DNA of 64,000 nucleotides from Pedobacter nototheniae. Its GTDB lineage: Bacteria > Bacteroidota > Bacteroidia > Sphingobacteriales > Sphingobacteriaceae. The first letter of the stretch is position 1. Every line of letters begins with the position of its first letter. Location of the stretch: NCBI RefSeq assembly GCF_004335085.1, contig NZ_RQRS01000013.1, forward strand, positions 62,001-126,000. The letters run 5' to 3'. The position numbers and the translations under genes were made by a program. The notes beneath the pieces were generated by a model that was not told the origin of the DNA, searched no databases, and saw only the letters and a list, made by a program, of their open reading frames with translations. Shown here piece by piece: positions 53,799 through 60,884 of the stretch.

Positions 53799-53996
53799 AT
53801 GACACAAAGTAACATCCAAAAATTATTAAGCAATAAAATTGAAGCCCTGCATACTGAACTGGAAAATGCACAATCAGAACTTAAAAAATGGCAGGAAATA
53901 TCAGCAGATTATGATGCTAACCCTGGAAAATTTGATTTACTGGCTACATTATTAGTTACAGAACAAACAGAAACCAAAAAAAGCAGAAAGAAATAA
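53799..53996 (+). CDS. small coiled-coil protein
   Basis: A 65-residue protein. Residues 5-33 (IQKLLSNKIEALHTELENAQ and on) have a heptad pattern of Leu/Ile/Ala that fits a coiled coil. The tail ends KKSRKK and could bind nucleic acid. It has only one Met, at residue 1, so the start is fixed. The promoter box and terminator that fit it on each side support a real gene. Family unknown. Confidence 0.6.
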   Translation: MTQSNIQKLLSNKIEALHTELENAQSELKKWQEISADYDANPGKFDLLATLLVTEQTETKKSRKK

Positions 53997-54032
53997 TCGA
54001 AGAAATTATTTCTTTTCCAAAATAGCATTCAA

Positions 54033-54070
54033 AACAAAGCCCCGACCAAAATGGACGGGGCTTTGTTATT
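54033..54070. terminator. bidirectional terminator between small genes
   Basis: aacaaagccccg and cggggctttgtt form a 12-bp perfect stem with an 11-nt loop, and A/T tracts on both sides. It lies between the converging coiled-coil gene and the histone-like gene and could serve both. Confidence 0.9.
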
Positions 54071-54089
54071 TCCCAAAACGCTATAAAAA

Positions 54090-54269
54090 TTATTTTGCGC
54101 TGTTTTTCTTTTCAGTTACTTCAGCTCTGATTTCTTGAGCTAAAACTTTTAAATCTTGCATTGCTTTACGTACACGAGTACCAGCAGCTGCATTTCCACC
54201 ATCATAAAATTTAGTTGCATCAGCTTCTACCGCAGAAACTAAATCTTTAACTTTTTGAAATTTGTCCAT
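54090..54269 (-). CDS. histone H1-like (Hc1-type) nucleoid protein
   Basis: A 59-residue basic protein starting MDKFQKVKDLVSAVEADATK, then FYDGGNAAAGTRVRKAMQDL and KVLAQEIRAEVTEKKNSAK. This pattern (EADA..FY..GN..AGTRVRK.MQ.LK..AQEIR) is that of the small histone H1-like proteins of Bacteroidota, related to chlamydial Hc1 without its long Lys-rich tail. Expected to bind DNA. The promoter upstream (54325-54355) is well formed. It is too short for most ORF callers. Confidence 0.87.
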   Translation of the reverse strand: MDKFQKVKDLVSAVEADATKFYDGGNAAAGTRVRKAMQDLKVLAQEIRAEVTEKKNSAK

Positions 54270-54324
54270 TTTATTTATTTTAAATTTTTAAATTGATTCA
54301 TTCTTCATTACAAAAAACGAGCCG

Positions 54325-54355
54325 CGAAATTAATAAATGTAATTAAACCCGCAAA
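54325..54355 (-). promoter_or_regulatory. promoter of the histone-like gene
   Basis: On the minus strand TTTG (54352-54355) and TAATTTCG (54325-54332, one base from TAnnTTTG) are 19 bp apart, a consensus spacing. Transcription would start near 54320, giving a leader of about 50 nt. Confidence 0.62.
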
Positions 54356-54455
54356 CCTTATCCAAATATAGAATACTATTTTGTTATGCCCGCCATGTTG
54401 TAGAAACAAAATCGCTACAAAAGTGCTTTATTAACGACTTTAGGCATAAAAAAGC

Positions 54456-55232
54456 TTAAGAATTGGATATTTCGATCCAAACTGGACCATGATCACTTGT
54501 TTTTTCCCAGCCACGTACTTGTTTATCAACACCTGCTGCCACAAGGCGATTACTTAATTTCGGGCTTAACAAGAAATGATCTATACGCAAGCCTGCATCC
54601 CTACCGTAGGCATTCCTGAAGTAATCCCAAAAGGTATAAATTGTTTCTGTAGGATAAATTTTCCTTAGCGCATCCGTCCAACCCTGCCCTAATAAAGCAT
54701 GGAAAGATTCTCGTACTTCTGGCCTAAACAAAGCATCTTCTACCCAACGTTCGGGTTTATAAACGTCCTTTTCTGTAGGAATTACATTATAATCTCCAGC
54801 CAAAACAACGGGTAAATCTCTTTCTAAAAGTGATGCTGCATGAGTTTTTAACCTTTCAAGCCAGCCCATTTTATAATCTAATTTTGGTCCGGGAGCGGGA
54901 TTTCCATTAGGTAAATACAAACAGCCGATGACAACCCCATTAACCATTGCTTCAATATAACGGCTGTGCAGATCTTCATCATCACCTGGAAGCCCTCTTC
55001 TTAATTCCTTAATTTCAGCATTTTTCGCCAAAATTGCTACACCATTCCAACTTTTTTGTCCATGCCAAATGGCATTATATCCAGCATCTTTTATCGCCTG
55101 TTCAGGAAATTTTTCTTGTGGTGCTTTTAACTCTTGTAAGCAAACAACATCCGGACTTGTTTCTTCAAGCCAGCGCAACAGAACTGGCAATCTTCCATTT
55201 ACGCCATTAACATTATAGGTTGCTATTTTCAT
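54456..55232 (-). CDS. xthA: exodeoxyribonuclease III
   Basis: AP endonuclease and 3'-5' exonuclease of base-excision repair, Mg2+-dependent. A 258-residue protein. ATYNVNGVNGRLP is the start motif, VVCLQELKAP carries the metal Glu (about 34), GCLYLPNGN follows, VLAGDYNVIPTEKDV carries the catalytic Asp and Asn (about 147), and KTSDHGPVWIEI the Asp-His pair at the C-terminus. The length is normal. Alone in the minus direction. Confidence 0.96.
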   Translation of the reverse strand: MKIATYNVNGVNGRLPVLLRWLEETSPDVVCLQELKAPQEKFPEQAIKDAGYNAIWHGQKSWNGVAILAKNAEIKELRRGLPGDDEDLHSRYIEAMVNGVVIGCLYLPNGNPAPGPKLDYKMGWLERLKTHAASLLERDLPVVLAGDYNVIPTEKDVYKPERWVEDALFRPEVRESFHALLGQGWTDALRKIYPTETIYTFWDYFRNAYGRDAGLRIDHFLLSPKLSNRLVAAGVDKQVRGWEKTSDHGPVWIEISNS

Positions 55233-55548
55233 CGATAAATAATTTATTAAGATAAAGCTAAGTTTTTAAATGCTCATTTTACACTAAAAGAATGCTTAAT
55301 TAGATCGTTAAACGATTATTTTAGGATAAGCAAATTTAAATCAGCAATATAAATTTCTAGTTTCTAACTGTATTTTCTGAATATTCATAAAATCTTCATA
55401 TAGTTTGTTCAGTTTTGTCTCCTGATAGCGTTAATTTAGATTGGGGACGGGGCATAATAGCTTCGTTCCCTTTTTTTATGCCTTAAATTTATTCCATCTG
55501 TTTTTATTCGAAACACACAATTATAATCAGACGTAATCATGACACAAC
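55233..55548. other. gap upstream of the FadR operon with an orphan terminator-like structure
   Basis: About 315 bp without a supportable gene. At 55442-55475 GGGGACG and CGTTCCC flank tagctt-like sequence and are followed by seven Ts, a terminator-like hairpin on the + strand with no gene to end. The overlapping pair ggcataa (55451-55457) and ttatgcc (55476-55482) offers an alternative, mutually exclusive hairpin. A short non-coding RNA could end here. Confidence 0.4.
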
Positions 55549-55584
55549 AAACATCTGATGTTTATATTAAACATCGTATGTTTG
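55549..55584 (+). promoter_or_regulatory. FadR-type double operator over the promoter
   Basis: Two 15-bp palindromes: AAACATCTGATGTTT (55549-55563, perfect 7-1-7) and AAACATCGTATGTTT (55569-55583, 6-3-6), centre to centre 20 bp, about two helical turns. The second overlaps the -7 box TATGTTTG (55577-55584). A dimeric repressor on both would block the promoter. The regulator gene starts 19 bp later, so autoregulation is likely. Confidence 0.72.
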
Positions 55585-55602
55585 TGCCGTAATTTTAAAA
55601 TC

Positions 55603-56253
55603 ATGAGCACCTCAGAAAAACTTTTTGAACGAGTAACCAGGCAAATCAGGGAAGACATTAAGGAAGGAAAATTTCCGATGGGAGAAAAAATTCCAGCTGA
55701 ACCTGAGTTAATGCTTTTATATAAGGTAGGTCGTTCTACTATTAGAGAAGCCATTAAAACACTATCTATATCGGGTATTTTAAAGGTACAACAAGGCTTT
55801 GGTACGGTTGTAAACCCAAATCTTATTGAGCCTATTGAACAGAAATTGCAGCGTGCAGAGTTTAAAGAAATAAATGCGGTTAGATCATTACTTGAAATAG
55901 AAATATTAAAGCTAGCGATAGAAAATCGTAAACAAAAAGATTTAGACTTGATGGTTGAAAGTTTATCAAAAAGAAAAAAAGCCATTGAAAACGAGCAACG
56001 CGAAGAGTGTGTAAATGCTGATATTGAGTTTCACATGACTATTGCACATGCATCTGCCAATAGCGTACTTGCCGATTTATACCAAAGTTTTACTTCCATT
56101 ATCCGCGATTTCTTTTCAAAAAGAGAACCAAAAGGCATAAGCCATTTTGCAATGAGCCATTATTTGCATGAACAACTTTACGTTGCCATTAAGGATAAAA
56201 ACTCAAAGCTTGCGCTTGAAACCCTATCTACAATTCTGAATAATAATCATTAA
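55603..56253 (+). CDS. FadR/GntR family transcriptional regulator
   Basis: About 216 residues from the ATG at 55603 (MSTSEKLFERVTRQI), since the promoter lies just before it. Winged helix-turn-helix at about 10-75: EKIPAEPELMLLYKVGRSTI and REAIKTLSISGILKVQQGFG. The C-terminal all-helical FCD ligand domain spans about 85-210; HMTIAHASANSVL with a later His is the metal-site pattern. The twin palindromes at its promoter are the probable operator. First gene of a three-gene operon with the TauE exporter (10 bp) and the DUF1634 gene (3 bp), so its ligand may be a sulfonate or related organic acid. Confidence 0.9.
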   Translation: MSTSEKLFERVTRQIREDIKEGKFPMGEKIPAEPELMLLYKVGRSTIREAIKTLSISGILKVQQGFGTVVNPNLIEPIEQKLQRAEFKEINAVRSLLEIEILKLAIENRKQKDLDLMVESLSKRKKAIENEQREECVNADIEFHMTIAHASANSVLADLYQSFTSIIRDFFSKREPKGISHFAMSHYLHEQLYVAIKDKNSKLALETLSTILNNNH

Positions 56254-56263
56254 AAACAATAAT

Positions 56264-57097
56264 ATGTCAATTCTTATTTTTAGCCTCATTTTATTATTAG
56301 GGGCGTATTTAGCTGGCTTAGTGGGTTCGCTTACTGGCCTTGGTGGTGGGGTGGTTGTAATTCCACTGCTTACATTAGTTTTCCATGTGGATATTCGTTA
56401 TGCTATTGGAGCGGCATTGCTGGCGTCTATCGCCAATTCATCAGGTGCAGCAAGTGCTTATATTAAGGAAGGGATAACCAATATTAGATTGGGTATGTTT
56501 TTAGAAATTGCGACTACAATTGGTGCTGTAATTGGTGCATTAATAGCCATTTACACACCTACAAATACAATTGCGATGCTATTTGGGGCAATTCTATTGT
56601 TCTCTGCCGCTATGACACTTAGAAAGAAAAATCAGGAAGCTTTAACTGAGGGTAGTAAATTATCCTACCTACTTAAGCTAAACAGCAGCTACCCTACTCC
56701 TGCCGGCGAAGTGGAATATAAACTTAAAAATGTTGGCGCTGGTTTTTCAATTATGACTATAGCCGGGGTAGTTTCGGGCCTGCTTGGCATCGGTTCTGGT
56801 GCTTTAAAGGTTTTAGCTATGGATACAGCCATGCGCATTCCATTTAAGGTGAGTACCACTACAAGTAATTTTATGATTGGTGTAACCGCAGCTGCCAGTG
56901 CCGTTGTTTATTTACAAAGAGGTTATATGGATCCAGGAATTGCTTTTCCGGTAGTGCTAGGTGTATTAGGTGGCGCATTTACTGGTGCAAAATTACTAAC
57001 TAAGATTAATCCATCGGTATTAAGGATTATTTTTTGTATCGCCATTACGTTTGTTGCCATAGAAATGATTTATAACGGATACCACCATAAATTTTAA
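56264..57097 (+). CDS. TauE/SafE family sulfite/sulfonate exporter-like permease
   Basis: A 277-residue membrane protein with about eight helices. GSLTGLGGGVVVIPLLTLVF near the start is the TauE signature, and a repeat of it, GVVSGLLGIGSGALKVLAMD, sits at about 170, as in the inverted-repeat fold of the family. The two Gly-rich loops are at about 18-35 and 168-187. It lies between the FadR regulator and a DUF1634 gene, an arrangement I have seen elsewhere. Export of sulfite or an organosulfur acid is inferred from the family. Confidence 0.9.
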   Translation: MSILIFSLILLLGAYLAGLVGSLTGLGGGVVVIPLLTLVFHVDIRYAIGAALLASIANSSGAASAYIKEGITNIRLGMFLEIATTIGAVIGALIAIYTPTNTIAMLFGAILLFSAAMTLRKKNQEALTEGSKLSYLLKLNSSYPTPAGEVEYKLKNVGAGFSIMTIAGVVSGLLGIGSGALKVLAMDTAMRIPFKVSTTTSNFMIGVTAAASAVVYLQRGYMDPGIAFPVVLGVLGGAFTGAKLLTKINPSVLRIIFCIAITFVAIEMIYNGYHHKF

Positions 57098-57100
57098 AAA

Positions 57101-57502
57101 ATGAAAAAGTTAATTTCAAAAACTTATTGGGCCGATCAGGATGTAGAAAAATTGGTTGGCCAACTTTTAAGAGTAGGTGTAATTACCGCTAGTTGTGTTG
57201 TTTTACTTGGCGGCATTATTTACCTGGCTCAAAACGGTCAAATTAGCAGGCCAGATTACCATGTTTTTAAAGGTGAAGGCGATAAGTTTACAACGTTTAA
57301 GGGCATAACTGAAGGTATTTTAGGTTTTAACGCCATGGGGATTATTCAGTTTGGTGTGTTATTATTAATTGCTACACCCATTTTAAGAATTGTATTTTCA
57401 CTCTTTGCCTTTATTAAAGAAAGAGATAAACTTTATATTTTCATCACCTTTATTGTGCTTTGTATTATTATGGTGAGCATATTTGGTGGCTTAAAAGTAT
57501 AA
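57101..57502 (+). CDS. DUF1634 membrane protein, TauE partner
   Basis: A 133-residue protein with three membrane helices (about 21-41, 68-95 and 106-130). The N-terminus has DVEKLVGQLLRVGVITAS and the C-terminus IVFSLFAFIKERDKLYIFIT, the DUF1634 pattern. It starts 3 bp after the TauE gene. Genes of this family are very often next to TauE-like permeases, so it may be an accessory subunit. A hairpin follows. Confidence 0.88.
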   Translation: MKKLISKTYWADQDVEKLVGQLLRVGVITASCVVLLGGIIYLAQNGQISRPDYHVFKGEGDKFTTFKGITEGILGFNAMGIIQFGVLLLIATPILRIVFSLFAFIKERDKLYIFITFIVLCIIMVSIFGGLKV

Positions 57503-57516
57503 TTCCATTTTTAGCC

Positions 57517-57555
57517 TATAGTTTGTTTTATTGCTTAGCAATAGAACAAACTATA
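57517..57555. terminator. long hairpin between convergent genes
   Basis: tatagtttgttttattgc and gcaatagaacaaactata form an 18-bp stem with one G-T pair and a 3-nt loop. It lies between the converging DUF1634 and response-regulator genes and is A/T-rich, with a weak tail. Confidence 0.75.
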
Positions 57556-57558
57556 AAA

Positions 57559-57972
57559 CTATGAACTATGCTGGCGAATAAAATCTGGCAAAAATTGAGT
57601 CATAATTCCGGCCAAATCCATTTTACTTACTGGTTTTGAAAGACATCCGTTAATGCCTAAATTGAAATATTTTTTCACTTCTTCCTGCGGCAATTCATTA
57701 GCCAAAACCACCACTGGCATTTTAAAATCGGGGTTTTCAGTTAATTTCTTTAAAGCATTATAATCTTTCAGGCTATCGGTTTTAATATCAAACAAAATCA
57801 ATTCTATTTTATTATCCTTCAATAATTTAGAAGCCTGGGCTATAGTTGGAGCGGTGTTAAACCCTATTTCGGCATCGGATAAAAAGGCAGCGATTAATTT
57901 TTGTACGGCTATATCCTCCGTAATCAGTAAAATACTGGAAGTTTTTTTATTTAAAATCATTTTTTCATTCAT
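57559..57972 (-). CDS. single-domain response regulator
   Basis: About 137 residues from the ATG at 57972 (MNEKMILNKKTSS). A CheY-like receiver: SILLITEDIAVQ has the acidic pair, IELILFDIKTDS carries the phospho-accepting Asp, VVVLANEL the Thr/Ser-region strand (here Ala), and CLSKPVSK the conserved Lys. No output domain, so it must act on a partner. No histidine kinase is adjacent. Confidence 0.85.
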   Translation of the reverse strand: MNEKMILNKKTSSILLITEDIAVQKLIAAFLSDAEIGFNTAPTIAQASKLLKDNKIELILFDIKTDSLKDYNALKKLTENPDFKMPVVVLANELPQEEVKKYFNLGINGCLSKPVSKMDLAGIMTQFLPDFIRQHSS

Positions 57973-58223
57973 TATTGGCTCCGGGTTCCGCACAAATTGA
58001 GTTTATACAGAATGAAATAGATTTAGCAAAATTCCAGTTAACCGATCAAAATTAATATATCTATTAAATTTAGACATATCCATTTTTAATCAGTTGAACA
58101 CAATAAAAATGAACGAAATGAATAAAATAAAATCCAAAGCATCATTATTAACGTATATGCGGCTTTATTTATCCAGCCACGATATTATGGCTACGTAATC
58201 AATTATTATTCAATTAAATCCAA

Positions 58224-58847
58224 ATGATTAAAAGAGTCCTTTTTACCACACTAATCACATTATCATTCTATTTCAGCTTTGCTCAAAACCGCCTAAAAGA
58301 ACCAATAAGCTATAAACTCAAAAACGAAATGAATATTATTATTTCCGAAAATGATTTTTCTCCACAGGTATATTCGAGTTTTACTTTGGATAAAAAAACC
58401 ATCAAAAATAATAAAGATGGCATTGTTGAGCTTCTAAATGTAATACTTAACGAAGGATTAGAAAAAAATAGCAACATTAGTTTTAAAGATAGTAGCGGCG
58501 AATTAGCCACAGCGAAAAATGATTTTGAAAATAGCTTACAATCAATGGCTAAGATTATTTCAACTACTACAATTACAGAAAGTACATTTAATATAGCTAA
58601 GGCAAAACTTTTGGTAAGCCTGGAAAAACAAGATCATGATTATGACGAAACTGTAAATGCAGTATCAATTTCAGCGTTATCCTTAAATGATTTGCAAGAA
58701 TTTTATAATCAAATAACACCAAATACAACTTATTTAACCGTTGCTGGAAATATCAAAAGCGATGAAGCCAAAACCGCAGTAAAAAATGCGTTTGGAAATT
58801 GGAATAAAGAAATCAGAAAGCCAAAGAGCGTACTTGAATCAAAATAA
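58224..58847 (+). CDS. secreted pseudo-M16 peptidase-like protein
   Basis: A 207-residue protein with a signal peptide (MIKRVLFTTLITLSFYFSFAQ). It resembles a short M16 (insulinase-family) half. GIVELLNVILNEGLEKNS stands where the active enzymes have HxxEH-type sequence (xLxEHxxFxGT) but has no His, and LSLNDLQEFYNQITPNTTYL with LTVAGNIKSDEAKTAVKNAF is the usual M16 C-terminal pattern. So it is too small and catalytically dead, perhaps a binding subunit or decoy. No active M16 partner is adjacent. Confidence 0.6.
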   Translation: MIKRVLFTTLITLSFYFSFAQNRLKEPISYKLKNEMNIIISENDFSPQVYSSFTLDKKTIKNNKDGIVELLNVILNEGLEKNSNISFKDSSGELATAKNDFENSLQSMAKIISTTTITESTFNIAKAKLLVSLEKQDHDYDETVNAVSISALSLNDLQEFYNQITPNTTYLTVAGNIKSDEAKTAVKNAFGNWNKEIRKPKSVLESK

Positions 58848-58863
58848 TTATATAATCCAAATT

Positions 58864-58900
58864 AAAAGCCTTTATTATTGATATAATGAAGGCTTTTTTA
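58864..58900 (+). terminator. terminator after the pseudo-M16 gene
   Basis: aaaagcctt and aaggctttt form a 9-bp stem with a 16-nt loop that can pair further (tatta and ataat), followed by Ts. Confidence 0.85.
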
Positions 58901-58985
58901 TGTCTAAATTGTTACAGTATTCCCATTAAAACTGCATTAAAATCGCAATCATTTAAATACTTTAGCTTTCTTAATTAATTTCGAT

Positions 58986-60335
58986 ATGAAAAAGCAATAC
59001 ATCTTATTATTTTTTATTTGTTTAGGATTTTCAGCAAATGCTCAAACCATCGTTAAGCGTGATGTAGACATTGAAATGATGGTAAAAAATGTTAATGCCG
59101 ATTCATTAAAATCTTATATCGCTAAAATGGTTTCTTTTGGCACCAGAAATACTTTAAGCGATCAAAAAAGCAAGAAAAATGGTATCGGAGTTGCAAGAAG
59201 CTGGGTTGTAAGTAAATTTAATCAGTTTGCAAAACAAAGTGAAGGCCGTCTTTCCGCATTTTTGGATACGACAACCATTAAAGCTGATGGAAAAAGAGTT
59301 GATGTACCAATTTTACTCGGAAATGCTGTTGCAATTTTAAAAGGAACTGATCCAAATGATAAACGTGTATTTATCGTTAGCGGTCATTTAGATAGCCGCG
59401 TTACCGATGTAATGAACCGTACAAGTGATGCGCCAGGTGCAAACGATGATGGTAGCGGCGTTGCCGGAGTGATTGAGGCTGCGAGAATTATGAGTAAATA
59501 TAAATTTGCCGCAACTATAATTTTCGTTGCGGTAAGTGGAGAAGAACAATCTTTACTGGGATCTGGTTTTATGGCAAATAAAGCCAAAAAGGAAAGTTGG
59601 AATATCGAAGCAATGCTTAACAATGATATGATTGGCAGCAACAATAGCAGCGAAACACAAATTATAGATAATACCAAACTTCGTGTTTTTAGCGAAGGTT
59701 TACCTGCCTTGGATTTAGATAAAAACGCAAAAAACATCCGCCAGTTTGGATTAGAAAACGATGGAAAAAGCAGGCAATTAGCTAGATATGTAAAGGAAAT
59801 TGGCGAGCGTTATGTAGATCAACTAGAAATTAAACTTATTTATAGAAACGATCGCTTTTTACGTGGTGGAGACCATATTCCTTTCGTCGAAAATGGCTTT
59901 ACAGCAGTTCGTATTACAGAAATGAATGAAAATTTTGAACATCAACACCAAGATTTAAGAACTGAAAACGGTATTAAGTATGGTGATTTAATGGAGTACA
60001 TGGATTTTGAATACCTTAGAAAAAATACTGCAGTCAATATTTCTGTCCTAGCTAATTTAGCAAAAGCACCATCTAGCCCACAAGAAGTTAAGGTTGATGT
60101 TAAAAACTTAAGTAACTCTACATTTTTATTTTGGAAAGCACCAATATCAGGTTCAAATAAAGGTTATTATGTGTTAATGCGTGAGACAAGCAGCCCGGTT
60201 TGGCAAAGAAAATTCTATACAACCGCTACAGAAATGCGATTGCCATACAGCAAAGATAATTATTTATTCGCGGTACAAAGCGTTGGTACAGAAGATAATG
60301 AAAGCTTACCAATAGTACCAGGTGTTGGGCGATAA
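58986..60335 (+). CDS. secreted M28 aminopeptidase-like protein
   Basis: A 449-residue protein with a signal peptide (MKKQYILLFFICLGFSANA). The M28 core has the metal His and Asp in SGHLDSRVTD (about 132), the bridging Asp in APGANDDGSGVAG (about 153), the catalytic Glu pair in SGEEQSLLGSG (about 184), Asp in LNNDMIGSN and the last His in HQHQDLRTENG (about 322). The C-terminal 80 residues (about 365-449) are beta-rich and fibronectin-III-like (STFLFWKAPISGSNKGYYVL). Unlike the M28 enzyme at 23 kb it has no PA insert. Confidence 0.92.
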   Translation: MKKQYILLFFICLGFSANAQTIVKRDVDIEMMVKNVNADSLKSYIAKMVSFGTRNTLSDQKSKKNGIGVARSWVVSKFNQFAKQSEGRLSAFLDTTTIKADGKRVDVPILLGNAVAILKGTDPNDKRVFIVSGHLDSRVTDVMNRTSDAPGANDDGSGVAGVIEAARIMSKYKFAATIIFVAVSGEEQSLLGSGFMANKAKKESWNIEAMLNNDMIGSNNSSETQIIDNTKLRVFSEGLPALDLDKNAKNIRQFGLENDGKSRQLARYVKEIGERYVDQLEIKLIYRNDRFLRGGDHIPFVENGFTAVRITEMNENFEHQHQDLRTENGIKYGDLMEYMDFEYLRKNTAVNISVLANLAKAPSSPQEVKVDVKNLSNSTFLFWKAPISGSNKGYYVLMRETSSPVWQRKFYTTATEMRLPYSKDNYLFAVQSVGTEDNESLPIVPGVGR

Positions 60336-60381
60336 ATAAAAACTTTTAGGTTTTATCATTGTTTAAACTCAAATTAGCAGC

Positions 60382-60855
60382 ATGAAATTTAAACCTTTAG
60401 CTTTTATCTTTAGTATTGCACTAACTTTAGGCGTTGGCGCATTAGGTGGTTGGGCAACGGCACAATCTGTAAAAACGTGGTATCCTTTTCTTAACAAACC
60501 ATCTTTTAATCCTCCAAATTGGGTTTTCCCTTACGCTTGGACAACACTATACATTTTAATAGGCATTGCGGCATATTTGATTTGGATAAAAAGAGATAAA
60601 ATTGTTCACTTTCCAAGAACTGTAGCTATTTACCTTATCCAACTGATTTTGAACCTGGGCTGGTCTTTTATATTTTTCTACCTGCATGAAATTGGCTTTG
60701 CACTGGCAGAAATAATCCTCCTTCTCATCTTCATTATTATTAACGCCTACACTTTTTATAAAATAGATAAATGGGCAGGCTTGTTGTTCATTCCATACAT
60801 ACTTTGGGTAACTTTTGCATCATTTTTAACATATAACATCTTTATATTAAACTAA
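60382..60855 (+). CDS. TspO/MBR family membrane protein
   Basis: A 157-residue tryptophan-rich sensory protein with five helices. KTWYPFLNKPSFNPPNWVFP and YAWTTLYILIGIAAYLIW are the family signature (WYxxLxKPxxxPPxWxFxxxW). LILNLGWSFIFFYLHEIGFA and WAGLLFIPYILWVTFASFLT are the last helices. Binds porphyrins in other organisms. Between a peptidase and a patatin-like gene. Confidence 0.95.
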   Translation: MKFKPLAFIFSIALTLGVGALGGWATAQSVKTWYPFLNKPSFNPPNWVFPYAWTTLYILIGIAAYLIWIKRDKIVHFPRTVAIYLIQLILNLGWSFIFFYLHEIGFALAEIILLLIFIIINAYTFYKIDKWAGLLFIPYILWVTFASFLTYNIFILN

Positions 60856-60884
60856 AATTTAAAAGTAAAACGCTATTTTTAGGG

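Noticed and set aside
58109..58198. A 29-codon frame (MNEMNKIKSKAS...) between the response regulator and the pseudo-M16 gene
   Set aside because: There is a weak TAAATTTA box upstream, but the frame is short, has no pattern I recognise, and could arise by chance. I would not call it a gene without expression data.
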